DNA of 38,033 bases from an uncultured Bacteroidia bacterium. GTDB taxonomy: Bacteria > Bacteroidota > Bacteroidia > Bacteroidales > UBA932. Position numbers and translations under genes: made by a program. Location of the stretch: assembly GCA_902780935.1 (NCBI GenBank), contig CACZHP010000028.1, forward strand, positions 1-38,033, written 5' to 3'. Shown here piece after piece: positions 26,520-37,599 of this stretch. Position 1 is the first letter of the stretch, and the number at the start of each line of letters is the position of its first letter. The notes under the pieces were generated by a model. The model was given only the letters and a program-made list of their open reading frames with translations, was not told the DNA's origin and did no database searches.

Positions 26520-28784
26520 TTATTTGTTCTCCGCTATGGTGAATCCGACGGAATGAGAGTTCCCAGCCTCGTCGACAACCGTGACCGAATGCTTGCCCGG
26601 AGACGGAGTCAATCTCATCTGGTGTATGAACCGTGTTTGCCCCACATACTCGTTGTCCAGATGCCAGAACACGGTCTGGCCCGGATCCCTGTGGGCGAGG
26701 TTGAAAGTCACTCCGGCAATACTCCCGTCCAGCTGCCTTGGAATATAAATCGTGGTCCCACCCTCTGGGTATATGAACTCCATCGGAGCGTAGTCCTCTT
26801 TGTTGGCAGGAATGTACGGGTCATATTCAGGATGATGCTGCCTATAATACCATTCCATCGAAGGCGGGAGAATGAATGTGCGTATCCCGTCCAGGGTTTT
26901 GTGGTATGGACACGGCTCCGTCTTGACCGCTTTCTGCGGAAGCATCAGGGTGTCAAGCCTCTCGCAACTTGGACCCGCCAGGTGACCGGACGAATGACAG
27001 GTCTCCATCAGGACATAGTCTCCTGGAGCGGGCTCCTTGAACCATCCTCCGGCCGCATAAGCGTTCTCCACATCCTTGACGGGCAGGAGGTTGAATATGT
27101 CGAACAAGACGGGCCCCGCCGTCCTGGCTCCGGTCAGTCCCGGGACACCCTGCCCTTGGGCGTTACCGGCCCAAACTCCGACGGCATAGTCGGATGTAAC
27201 CCCGACAGCCCAGGCGTCGCGGAATCCGTAGCTTGTGCCTGTCTTCCAGGCCACTTTCCTGAGTGATCTGACGAGTCTCCAGTCCATCTCATCGGGCCGG
27301 TTCACTTCCTTCAAGGCCTCGAAAGTATGCCAGAGGGCGCATTTGTCCGTGAGGGGGAAACCGCTGAGTCTATCGCCCTTACGAGAGAAATCCCGTCCGG
27401 ACGCCTGATAGGAGGCTGACATCTTGGCGTACATCGAAGTGATGTCCATCAATGTCGCCTCTCCTCCGCCAAGGATTAGCGATAGCCCGTAATGCGAGGC
27501 GCTCTTCGTCAGGGTGGTGAGGCCGGATTTCCGGAGAATATCCAGGAATCTCGGAACCCCGAACCTGCGCAGCATGTGGACGGAAGGGACGTTCAGTGAG
27601 CGGGCGAGTGCCTCGGCGGCCGGGACTGCTCCGGCGAACTCCCGGTTGAAATTCTGTGGGGAGAAACCGTTGAGGTTGACGGGAATATCCGGCAGCAAGG
27701 TATAGGGAAGGATCTCACCGTCTTGGAGTGACGCACAGTAAAGTATTGGTTTCAAAATACTTCCGGTGCTTCTTGGAGAACCTGCTATGTCCACGTCCGA
27801 TCCGGGTCTCTTGCGGTCGGGATCGGCGTTGCCGACATAGGCGAGAATCTCACCTGTTCGGACGTCCATTACCACCGCCGCAAGGTCGTTGATCCCTGTC
27901 ACCGCGAACTCGTCGTTCCACATGTCGGTGACTTCCTGAACCTGCCGCTGGAGATGTATGTCGACAGTAGTCTTGACTCTTTGTCCTCTTGAAGTCTTGG
28001 CAAAGCGTTCCGCAAGGTGCCTGGCATCTCTTGGGAGGGCTACGGGCTCAAGCGGAAGAGGTTCATCAAGAGCGAGTTCCAAATCGAGGTCGTCCATTTT
28101 GCCCCGTTTGTAGAGATTGGTTAGAAGGCGGTTTCGCTTTTCAAGCAATCTCTCCCTGTTCTTTCCGGGGTGGATGTCCGCGGGGGCGTTCGGCAGGACC
28201 GCCAGTGTGGCTGCCTCTCCCCAGGACAGTTCCTCGGGAGGTCGGCCGAAATATCTCCAGGCCGCAGCCTCCAGCCCTACCACGTTTCCGCCGAACGGAG
28301 CGTGGGAGGCATATAGCGCCAGGATTTTTTTCTTCGAATATCTAAGCTCGAGCCTTGTGGCCAGGACCGATTCCACGATTTTTTGCCAGATGGTCCTTTC
28401 CTTGCCTCGTGACAACCTAATGACCTGCATTGTGATCGTGCTGCCTCCGCTGGTCACCTTGCCCGCTTTGATATTCCCGATCGCCGCCCTCACGATCGAG
28501 ACCGGGTTGACCCCCGGATGGTAGGGGAACCACCGGTCCTCGAACTCTATGATGGCGTCTTTGAACTTGTCCGGAACCTTGTCGGAAGGGGGAAAACGCC
28601 ACTGCCCGTCAGCAGCGATCCTCGCCCCGAGAAGCTCCCCGTTGCGGTCCTCCACGACCGTGGAATAGCTCGTTCCCTTGAAAATGTTCCTTGGAAGACA
28701 GAGAAGGTAGGCTATCAAGATGGCGGCGGCCAAAATGATGATTGGCCGCCGCGCATTCTTGAATCTGACCTTCCTGATTCCCAT
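26520..28784 (-). CDS. pbpC: Penicillin-binding protein 1C
   Basis: A 754-residue bifunctional peptidoglycan synthase. The start at 28784 (MGIRKVRF) is chosen because it overlaps the macroglobulin TAA by one base; a longer in-frame version starts inside that gene. A membrane anchor (about 14-30) is followed by a GT51 glycosyltransferase domain (FEDRWF with Glu82, TSGGSTITMQ 111-120), a transpeptidase domain with SILK (Ser342, Lys345), SLN (396-398) and KTGTS (514-518), and a C-terminal BiPBP_C domain from about 670. All catalytic motifs are intact. The macroglobulin-pbpC pair is a recurring bacterial arrangement: the first traps proteases entering the periplasm, the second repairs the wall. 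Confidence 0.96.
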   Translation of the reverse strand: MGIRKVRFKNARRPIIILAAAILIAYLLCLPRNIFKGTSYSTVVEDRNGELLGARIAADGQWRFPPSDKVPDKFKDAIIEFEDRWFPYHPGVNPVSIVRAAIGNIKAGKVTSGGSTITMQVIRLSRGKERTIWQKIVESVLATRLELRYSKKKILALYASHAPFGGNVVGLEAAAWRYFGRPPEELSWGEAATLAVLPNAPADIHPGKNRERLLEKRNRLLTNLYKRGKMDDLDLELALDEPLPLEPVALPRDARHLAERFAKTSRGQRVKTTVDIHLQRQVQEVTDMWNDEFAVTGINDLAAVVMDVRTGEILAYVGNADPDRKRPGSDVDIAGSPRSTGSILKPILYCASLQDGEILPYTLLPDIPVNLNGFSPQNFNREFAGAVPAAEALARSLNVPSVHMLRRFGVPRFLDILRKSGLTTLTKSASHYGLSLILGGGEATLMDITSMYAKMSASYQASGRDFSRKGDRLSGFPLTDKCALWHTFEALKEVNRPDEMDWRLVRSLRKVAWKTGTSYGFRDAWAVGVTSDYAVGVWAGNAQGQGVPGLTGARTAGPVLFDIFNLLPVKDVENAYAAGGWFKEPAPGDYVLMETCHSSGHLAGPSCERLDTLMLPQKAVKTEPCPYHKTLDGIRTFILPPSMEWYYRQHHPEYDPYIPANKEDYAPMEFIYPEGGTTIYIPRQLDGSIAGVTFNLAHRDPGQTVFWHLDNEYVGQTRFIHQMRLTPSPGKHSVTVVDEAGNSHSVGFTIAENK

Positions 28785-31700
28785 TATTGGGCAGTTACCT
28801 TCGCTGTCCCGGAGGCTGAGTTGGCGCTGATGTGGGCGTCGTACAGAGCCTCGCATTTGACTGAAGGAAGGGTGAACTCGCCCTCGTAGGCGGCGTGCAT
28901 CTTGACCTTGAAGGTCTTGCTGCGGCCTCTCGGCAGGTCGAAGTACCAGATGACGCGGTCGTCTCGGATGTCCCTGTAGGAATAACCGGTCCTGCTTTCT
29001 CCTGAACCGAACAGTCGGTCGTTAAATATCTCCCATCCGGAAGGTACGACCTCGGTGAGCGCCAGATTGGTATAGTCTCTCATCGAGCTGGAGTTGCCGA
29101 CCGTGATGGTGACAGTGAAGTCAGTGCCCTGGGCAATCTCGGCGGGATTGATGACCTTGCCGTTGGAGGATGTGTAGGTGACGGTCATGTTGATGCCGTT
29201 GGAACGGGCCTCGTTCCTGGCACCGAACTCGGGCACTGTCGATGTGATGAGGGTGGCGTAGATGACACCGCCGGAGGTGTTCTTCACATCAGCGCCTCCC
29301 GCCTGGGTGTCGAGGGCGAGACCATAGACGGACTTCGGTGTCTTCACAGGAGTGGCCTTGCCGGCCTGGGTGACCTCAGCCTCGAGGTTGCCGGTATTGA
29401 CCTTGGCGGCGAGACTTGACATTCCCTTGGAAGCGAAGGCTGTCTCCTGTGTCATGTACCATCCTCCTGACATCGCTTTGGAGACCTCCTGGGCGATATC
29501 CATGGCTGACGGCACATCGTCGATCAGCACACAGGTCTCAAGGGCGACCGCCTTGTCGCGGGTGGATGAGCCGAATGTCCTGCCGGATTCGGTGTACTCG
29601 GAGAAGTCTGTCCTGAGATTGGCCACCATGTCCTTGGCGATATTCTTCTTTCCGGCCACGGCGTAGGCGGATGCGAGCATCCATCCGGCCTGCATTGAAA
29701 GGTTCTCGGAATCCTTGAGCCTGTTCATGGCGCCATTCTCGGATTCTCCCTTGAGCGCGAGGGTGTAAAGCCTGTAAGCCTGCTCGAAGTCCCATAGAGG
29801 ATATTCAGGATTGGCCCTGTAGTCCTGGACGGCTTTCTTTTGATATCTGGCCCAGCTGGCAAGCACGCCCTTGCTGACGCTGAACCCGTTCTGGGAGGCC
29901 ATGACCATGAACTGACCGGCCATGGAAGTGACCCAGCCATTGGCGTCAGGGGATCCTGGCCAGTAGGCGAAGCCTCCGCTGCCTAACTGCCTCTGGTAGA
30001 GCTGCTGCAGGATCGTGGGGATGAGCTTCTCAGCCTCCTGTTTCTTCTCGTCGGGGAGCATGTCCTTTATCGAGAGGAGGGTTATTCCCCTGGAGGCCAG
30101 CTGCTCGCTGCAGTTGTAGTCATAATCCTTGACGAACTTGTATATGCCTTCGTAGTCAACTGAAGGGAAGCTCGCGAGCTCAAGGGTGGCCCATTGCTCG
30201 GGACTTGCCGCGAAGGGTGAGAAACCGAAATGCTTGCTCTCTCCCTTGCCGATCATAGCCCTGGTGACATTGACTGTGGCGGGGTTGGGATTCCTCACCG
30301 GAATCTCGATTGTCTCGGAGGCCTTGTGGCCGCTGCCGTCAGCGGTTACCGTGACCTTGGCGACACCCTCACCTGTGGCTTCGAGGTCGAACTTGACGAG
30401 CTTGTCGCCGGGCTTGTCGAAGCTGACCGAGGTCTTCTCGTTGCCGGTTATCTTGAGCGGTCCTTCGACCTTGACGCTGACATTGGCGCTCTTGACACCG
30501 TCCTCAAGGGCGAAGACGTTGACAGGAAGCGTCACCTTCTCGCCGGTGCCGATTACCCTCGGAAGGGTAGGGAGCACCATCAGCGGCGAGCGGACGGGAA
30601 CTGTCTTCTCGGCGTTGCCATACTGCGCTCCGTGGCCGGCGATAAGCATGACCCTCACGCTTCCGACATACATCGGGAGAGTGATCTTATGGGTGGCGGA
30701 ACCGTTCTGGAGAGTGAACGGGCCGATGAACTTGACGACAGCGTTGAACCGGTTGTCCTTCTTCGCTCCGACGTTGACGCTCTCGTCACCGCCGATGCTG
30801 AACATCGGGGAGAACCTTCCGCTGTATGCGCCGATCACGTAGTCGTAGAGATCCCAGGTGCTCACTCCTAGCGCCTCCCTCTCGTACATCGCCTTCCAAG
30901 GATCAGGGGTCTTGAAGCCGGTCAGGTCGAGCAGACCCTCGTCCACGATGGCAAGGGTGTAGGTCATCGGTTTGCCGGACTTCTCCTTGATCTTGACCTT
31001 GAACTCTTCCTCGGGACGCAGCACGTCAGGCATCTCGATCACGGGCTCCAGGTGGGAGTTCTTGTCGTTGACCAGGATCGGCTGGACACCGTACAGCCTG
31101 ATCGGGAGGTCGTTGTCTGCCCTCTCGTGAGGCTGGAGCAAAGTGATGTGGATATAGAAGTTCGGAGCCATCTCGGGAGTAACCTTGAAGGTGTAGGTGG
31201 CGTCGCCCTCTCCGGAGGTCTTGACCCATTTCCTGGACAGGACGGTCCTCGAGTTCTCGAGTGAGACCAGGGCCTGGCCCTTGGCGGCGGCAGGAATGTA
31301 AACCGTCACTGTCTCACCCACGTCGTAAGACTCCTTGTCGGTGGAGAAGGAGAGCATCGAGAGAGCGTCGGGGTCTGATTTTGAAGACCTTCCCCTGTAG
31401 GCTGGCCAGTCGGCGTAGAAGACTCCGCCGGAGATATGGCCGCTATTGGTGTCCTTGACGATCAGCAGATAGCGACCCCATTCGGGATAATCGACCCTGA
31501 ACGGGATGGTGCTTCCGTTCTTTGCGGATCTCATCGATCCGGATGAAATCATCTCGGCCGAGGAACTGTTGACATAGGAGTCGAGGCTCTCGTCGCGGCT
31601 CTCCCACCACCAGCTCCACTTGATCTTGTAGATTGAATATGTCAGGTTGTCTCCCGCCACGGACGCTCCGTCCTTATCGACGACGATGACGTCGATCTTG

Positions 31701-34321
31701 TAGTCCTTGTCGGTCTCAAGCCAGTGGCTGTCACCTTCCTTGGGAAGCCTTACACCCACGTAGGAGGAATAAGGGGAGTAGGGAACCGACATGGTGTTGA
31801 AGCTGACGTCTCCGCCGGGCTCCTCAACAGTGGTAACGATGTCCGCTGTCAGCATCCCGGGCGCGTCGTTGGCTTTGGGGGTCTCCACGTTGATCCTCAA
31901 CTCACCGTTCTGGTCGAGCCTGTAGTCCACAAGGTCGTGCTCGCTTCTTGAGAAGCTGGCCATCGGGGTCCTGAAGATATATCCGTCATATCCCTTGAAA
32001 GTGGACGCTCCGGATCTCAGGGTCATGTTCACCTTAGCGTTCAGACCTGATGCGGGCGGGCCGGTGAGCCAGTTGGATGAGATAAATATCGGGACCCTGC
32101 TGCCGCCCTCGATGGCACCTTCGCCCATGTCGAGGTTGATCTTGAGCCGGTTGGGCTTGACGCTCTCGATGCTGAGCGACTTGTGGAAGGTAGCGCCTCC
32201 GATCTTGAAATAGGCGTTCCAGATTCCTGTGGGATCCTCCTGCTTGGTGGGGATGTTGAACACGTAGAAGCCGTCCTTGGCGTTGCCGTTGACGTTCTTG
32301 GCGTAGAAGCGTCCCTCGGGAGTGTAAAGCTCCATGACAGCCGGGTGGTTGTCCGGAATCTTGTCCTCCTTGTCCTCGAGGATGAGGCTGACGTGGAGGG
32401 TGTCACCGGGACGCCAGACGCCTCTTTCCCCGTATATGAAGGCTTTCAGTCCCTTGTCAAGAACCTTGCCTCCCACATCGAAGCGGCTGAGGGTCTTCTC
32501 GTCTCCGGCCGTCACCTTGAGGTAGCTCGTGGCGCCTCCACGCTTGGCGACCACCACGAAGGGTTTCCCGGACAGGGAGACCTCTGCCATTCCGTCAGTC
32601 CCGGTCTTGGCATAACCTATCTCCTTGAGCTGGTAGCTATAGACGTAGAGCTCGGAATTGAAGACCGGCTCGGCGGAGATGATGTCGCTGACGCTGACCC
32701 AGATCTTGTCGCCTCCGGAATATTTGGCTATGACTCCGAGGTTGGAGGTGACGAGATTGATGGCGGGGAACTTCTCCTCGTCCATGTAGTAGGTGGGCTT
32801 CAAAGGGTTGTCCCTGTCTTCCCACTCATATTCATCCCAATCGTAGAATGACTCGTAGAACCAGGGGGAAGGAGTGTCCCAGTCGCTGAAATCCTGGTCC
32901 GAATCCTGGTCTGAATACAGGCTGACGAGCTCGTTGGTGGGAGTGCCGCTCTTGAACTCGACCTGCTTCCCGTACACCGAGTAATCCTGCTTGAAGGAGA
33001 TCCTTACCCTGTAGATGGCGCCGGCCTCCTGCTTGAACAGGCCGGAGAGATCCACGCTGTAGTCCTGCCACTTGTGGAGGTTCTTGGAAGGATCCGAATC
33101 CAGCCTTACGCATCTCTTGTAGACGAGCCTTCCGCTCCTTCTCAGGGAGTTGTCTCCACTTAGATTGTTGTCCTGAAGGAACATCAGGACGTTGTCCTCA
33201 TATATCTGGATGACCTTGATGTCCACCGCGTTGAGGTTGACAGCCTTGAAGGGGAGGATCAGCTCCTTCGAGTTCGGGAGGATGTTCCCGGTCAGAGGTA
33301 TCTCGACCGCGGGTTTCTCCTCGGAGGCTGAGAATGACTTCGAGAAATCCGCCCCGAGCCTGACCCCGTCATAGCTCTTCACGGCTCCCGAGACAGTTAG
33401 GGTCAGGGGAACGTCTTGGGGATTCTCGTAGAATATCTTGGCCCTGGAATTCTCGGACTGCACATAATATCTTCCGACTCCGTCGAGCTTGAAGAGCCCG
33501 GAATTGTCGGCCACATCCTCGATCGGATTGGAGAAGAAGACGCTGATGTATGGATCTTCGGCTTCAACCCTTTCGGCACTGACTATCCTGAATCCGGCCA
33601 TCGAGGGGATCGTAGTCTCTATCTTGGAGTCAGCCACGAACCCTGTGTCTCCGGATTTGAGAGTGATCCTCAGGATGTTGTCCTTGTCCCCGCGGTTCAG
33701 CCCCACCAGGTCGAAATGGTAGTTGAGCTGGTCCTGCCCGGCAGTCACGGTCAGCTCACCGGACTTGTCTGGATAGCTGTAGTCTATCATCTTACGGACC
33801 TTCTCGACAGGAAGTTCCTCAGTCAGGGCGATGGTTCCGCTCACGCTCGCCTTGTCCGGGGAAGCCGGGGTGATCGTGATGTCATCCAGGGCCAAGACCG
33901 CCTCCTTGATGGCGACCAGGAAGTTGAACGAGAATCTCTTGAACTTCGACGAACCGACCTTGTGGATCTTGTCCAGACGCAGTTTTCCGGTGTAGGCCTG
34001 CCCTGGCTTGAGCGCCCCGTTCTCGGGAATGAACTCAATCGTGCTCTGGGTAAGCCATCTGGCTGTTCCTTTGATCGAAGGGGTGAAAGTGAGTATACCC
34101 TCTTTGACATCGGCTCCTGGAGTCACATCCTGGATGTCGGAGGTCAGTTCCACCCTGATCGTGGACTTGTCTGAGATGATGCCTCCCGTGTAGGCTTTTA
34201 TAAAGGTGGCGAACTCGGTGCTTTGCCCCTTGCTTTTTCCAAAGCGGCTGCAGGATGGCGCCGTGGCCGCTATGACGGCCAGAGTCAATACGGCCAATAA
34301 GGCCTTGGCTGATTTCTTCAT
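28784..34321 (-). CDS. Alpha-2-macroglobulin family lipoprotein with thioester motif
   Basis: A 1845-residue lipoprotein (APSC, Cys24). It has many beta-sandwich MG domains, with an MG2-type block GVWRPGDTLHVSLILEDKE (about 639-657) and an A2M-type region with VVKFIGPFTLQNG (about 1190). The thioester motif is intact: YNCSEQLASRG, with Cys1404, Glu1406 and Gln1407 (CSEQ), inside an alpha-toroid (QLGSGGFAYWPGSPDANG). A bacterial thioester macroglobulin covalently traps proteases. An acidic, aromatic loop (about 465-510, SDWDTPSP...DWDEYEWEDRD) is unusual in composition. The C-terminal 100 residues form a final beta-sandwich. It is translationally coupled to pbpC (TAATG, one-base overlap). Confidence 0.95.
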   Translation of the reverse strand: MKKSAKALLAVLTLAVIAATAPSCSRFGKSKGQSTEFATFIKAYTGGIISDKSTIRVELTSDIQDVTPGADVKEGILTFTPSIKGTARWLTQSTIEFIPENGALKPGQAYTGKLRLDKIHKVGSSKFKRFSFNFLVAIKEAVLALDDITITPASPDKASVSGTIALTEELPVEKVRKMIDYSYPDKSGELTVTAGQDQLNYHFDLVGLNRGDKDNILRITLKSGDTGFVADSKIETTIPSMAGFRIVSAERVEAEDPYISVFFSNPIEDVADNSGLFKLDGVGRYYVQSENSRAKIFYENPQDVPLTLTVSGAVKSYDGVRLGADFSKSFSASEEKPAVEIPLTGNILPNSKELILPFKAVNLNAVDIKVIQIYEDNVLMFLQDNNLSGDNSLRRSGRLVYKRCVRLDSDPSKNLHKWQDYSVDLSGLFKQEAGAIYRVRISFKQDYSVYGKQVEFKSGTPTNELVSLYSDQDSDQDFSDWDTPSPWFYESFYDWDEYEWEDRDNPLKPTYYMDEEKFPAINLVTSNLGVIAKYSGGDKIWVSVSDIISAEPVFNSELYVYSYQLKEIGYAKTGTDGMAEVSLSGKPFVVVAKRGGATSYLKVTAGDEKTLSRFDVGGKVLDKGLKAFIYGERGVWRPGDTLHVSLILEDKEDKIPDNHPAVMELYTPEGRFYAKNVNGNAKDGFYVFNIPTKQEDPTGIWNAYFKIGGATFHKSLSIESVKPNRLKINLDMGEGAIEGGSRVPIFISSNWLTGPPASGLNAKVNMTLRSGASTFKGYDGYIFRTPMASFSRSEHDLVDYRLDQNGELRINVETPKANDAPGMLTADIVTTVEEPGGDVSFNTMSVPYSPYSSYVGVRLPKEGDSHWLETDKDYKIDVIVVDKDGASVAGDNLTYSIYKIKWSWWWESRDESLDSYVNSSSAEMISSGSMRSAKNGSTIPFRVDYPEWGRYLLIVKDTNSGHISGGVFYADWPAYRGRSSKSDPDALSMLSFSTDKESYDVGETVTVYIPAAAKGQALVSLENSRTVLSRKWVKTSGEGDATYTFKVTPEMAPNFYIHITLLQPHERADNDLPIRLYGVQPILVNDKNSHLEPVIEMPDVLRPEEEFKVKIKEKSGKPMTYTLAIVDEGLLDLTGFKTPDPWKAMYEREALGVSTWDLYDYVIGAYSGRFSPMFSIGGDESVNVGAKKDNRFNAVVKFIGPFTLQNGSATHKITLPMYVGSVRVMLIAGHGAQYGNAEKTVPVRSPLMVLPTLPRVIGTGEKVTLPVNVFALEDGVKSANVSVKVEGPLKITGNEKTSVSFDKPGDKLVKFDLEATGEGVAKVTVTADGSGHKASETIEIPVRNPNPATVNVTRAMIGKGESKHFGFSPFAASPEQWATLELASFPSVDYEGIYKFVKDYDYNCSEQLASRGITLLSIKDMLPDEKKQEAEKLIPTILQQLYQRQLGSGGFAYWPGSPDANGWVTSMAGQFMVMASQNGFSVSKGVLASWARYQKKAVQDYRANPEYPLWDFEQAYRLYTLALKGESENGAMNRLKDSENLSMQAGWMLASAYAVAGKKNIAKDMVANLRTDFSEYTESGRTFGSSTRDKAVALETCVLIDDVPSAMDIAQEVSKAMSGGWYMTQETAFASKGMSSLAAKVNTGNLEAEVTQAGKATPVKTPKSVYGLALDTQAGGADVKNTSGGVIYATLITSTVPEFGARNEARSNGINMTVTYTSSNGKVINPAEIAQGTDFTVTITVGNSSSMRDYTNLALTEVVPSGWEIFNDRLFGSGESRTGYSYRDIRDDRVIWYFDLPRGRSKTFKVKMHAAYEGEFTLPSVKCEALYDAHISANSASGTAKVTAQ

Positions 34322-34342
34322 AAGTCAGAGTATTTGTAACCT

Positions 34343-34373
34343 CAAATATAAATATAATTTTTCAGTATTTCAA
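34343..34373 (-). promoter_or_regulatory. Promoter of the macroglobulin-pbpC operon
   Basis: Minus strand: TTG (34371-34373), 20 bases, TATATTTG (34343-34350). The gene starts 21 bases later, at 34321. Confidence 0.6.
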
Positions 34374-34407
34374 TTTCAGCTATTCTTTATCGGAATTTCC
34401 GGGAGGG

Positions 34408-34420
34408 TGACAATTTGTCA
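34408..34420 (+). promoter_or_regulatory. Palindrome TGACAATTTGTCA upstream of groES
   Basis: 5-bp inverted repeat with a 3-base centre, ending 13 bases before the -24-like element. A possible protein-binding site; it does not match the CIRCE sequence. Confidence 0.45.
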
Positions 34421-34433
34421 GCCGCATCTGGGG

Positions 34434-34448
34434 TGGCACAGCCTTTGA
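34434..34448 (+). promoter_or_regulatory. Possible sigma-54 (-24/-12) promoter of groESL
   Basis: TGGCACAGCCTTTGA: the GG (34435-34436) and the G of the -12 element (34447) are exactly 12 bases apart, as required; the only core mismatch is GA for GC at -12. The predicted start is near 34459. Confidence 0.45.
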
Positions 34449-34463
34449 TTCATTACCCGTGCC

Positions 34464-34480
34464 TCCGGAAGAAGTCCGGA
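34464..34480 (+). promoter_or_regulatory. Stem-loop near the predicted 5' end of groES mRNA
   Basis: TCCGGA (34464-34469), loop AGAAG, TCCGGA (34475-34480): a 6-bp GC-rich stem just after the predicted sigma-54 start site. It might stabilise the transcript. Confidence 0.4.
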
Positions 34481-34514
34481 CCCGTTGATAATAACGTAAC
34501 AAAATCTTAATATC

Positions 34515-36423
<1,909 letters not shown>

Positions 36424-36442
36424 TATCCGCTTCAAGGAATAT

Positions 36443-36487
36443 GAAAGGGCGGAAGGCTGAAAACGGCCTTCCGCCCTTTCTTTTTTT
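36443..36487 (+). terminator. Strong rho-independent terminator after groEL
   Basis: 15-bp perfect stem (36443-36457 with 36466-36480), 8-base loop, then seven T residues (36481-36487). Confidence 0.95.
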
Positions 36488-36549
36488 CTTCAAAAACCGT
36501 AAATTGCGCGATATATGCGACTATATTCATTCTTAAATATTCAGTTATC

Positions 36550-37560
36550 ATGGTAATCGTCAACAGTTACGCTCTAGCGGTTTTTCTTTGCTTCGTTATC
36601 ATGCTTTGCTGGGGCTCCTGGGGGAACACCCAGAAACTCGCGGCTAAAAGCTGGAGGTATGAGCTCTTCTATTGGGATTATGTCATAGGCATGGTCCTCT
36701 TCGCCCTGCTTCTCGCCCTCACTCTCGGCAGTTTCGGCTCAGACGGGGAGTCTTTCTTTTATAATATAGGTCATATCTCTTGGAAGAGTGTTGGATGGAT
36801 CCTCCTTGGCGGAATCATTTTCAACGCATCCAATATCCTCCTCAGCGCCTCGACCTCCATCGCTGGCATGTCAGTGGCCTTCCCGCTTGGAGTCGGTATT
36901 GCTCTCGTCCTTGGGGTCGTGAATAACTATATCACCAATAATAAAGGTAACGCCGTACTGCTGGCCATCGGAGTCGCCCTTGTTGTGATCGCCATAATCT
37001 GCAATGGCATCGCCTCCGGGAAGAAAGGCGAGTCCAACATCTCTAAGGCAGACCAGAAGAAGGGTGTCATCCTGGCTCTTATCGCCGGTATCGTCATGTC
37101 GTTCTTCTCCTCCTTTGTCATGAGGGGCATGGGCAATGTGACCGGGGAGGTTCCGTTCGTGCATCCTTACGCCACGCCTTACACCGCTTCCGTGATATTC
37201 ACTTTGGGAGTTTTTCTCAGCAATATCCTGTTCAACACGATCGTGATGAAAAAACCTTTCGTCGGGGAACCGGTCACCTATCAGCAGTATTTCGCCGGTA
37301 ACGCTAAGACTCATCTGGTCGGTATGTTGGGCGGAGCGATCTGGTGCCTGGGTACGGCCCTTAGCTATATCACTTCCAAGGCCGCCGGCCCCGCCGTTTC
37401 CTATGCTTTGGGACAGGGTGCTCCTATGATCGCGGCGATCTGGGGAGTATTTGTCTGGAAGGAATTCAAAGGCTCCAGTAATAAGGTTTATGGTCTGCTG
37501 GGACTTATGTTCCTGTTTTTCATTGTGGGACTGTCACTTATCGTTGTCGCAGGTATGTAG
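36550..37560 (+). CDS. DMT-superfamily sugar/ureide permease (GRP type)
   Basis: A 336-residue inner-membrane protein with about ten transmembrane helices. It has the GRP/ureide-permease type start (LCWGSWGNTQKLA, about 19-31) and the NILLSASTSIAGMSVAFPLGVGIALVLG segment (about 98-125), repeated as two related halves. The C-terminal half carries GGAIWCLGTALSYI and SYALGQGAPMIAAIWGVFVWKEF. Related bacterial proteins import sugars such as ribose or glucose, while plant homologues carry ureides; the substrate here is unknown. It sits alone between the groEL terminator and the transposase remnant, and no clear promoter is seen. Confidence 0.85.
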   Translation: MVIVNSYALAVFLCFVIMLCWGSWGNTQKLAAKSWRYELFYWDYVIGMVLFALLLALTLGSFGSDGESFFYNIGHISWKSVGWILLGGIIFNASNILLSASTSIAGMSVAFPLGVGIALVLGVVNNYITNNKGNAVLLAIGVALVVIAIICNGIASGKKGESNISKADQKKGVILALIAGIVMSFFSSFVMRGMGNVTGEVPFVHPYATPYTASVIFTLGVFLSNILFNTIVMKKPFVGEPVTYQQYFAGNAKTHLVGMLGGAIWCLGTALSYITSKAAGPAVSYALGQGAPMIAAIWGVFVWKEFKGSSNKVYGLLGLMFLFFIVGLSLIVVAGM

Positions 37561-37599
37561 AAGCGAGGTTTTGAACATTTTTATTGTTGAAAACTTTTG

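Noticed and set aside
28785-28856. Longer pbpC start 24 codons upstream
   Set aside because: It falls inside the macroglobulin coding end; the one-base overlap start gives the normal PBP1C N-terminus.
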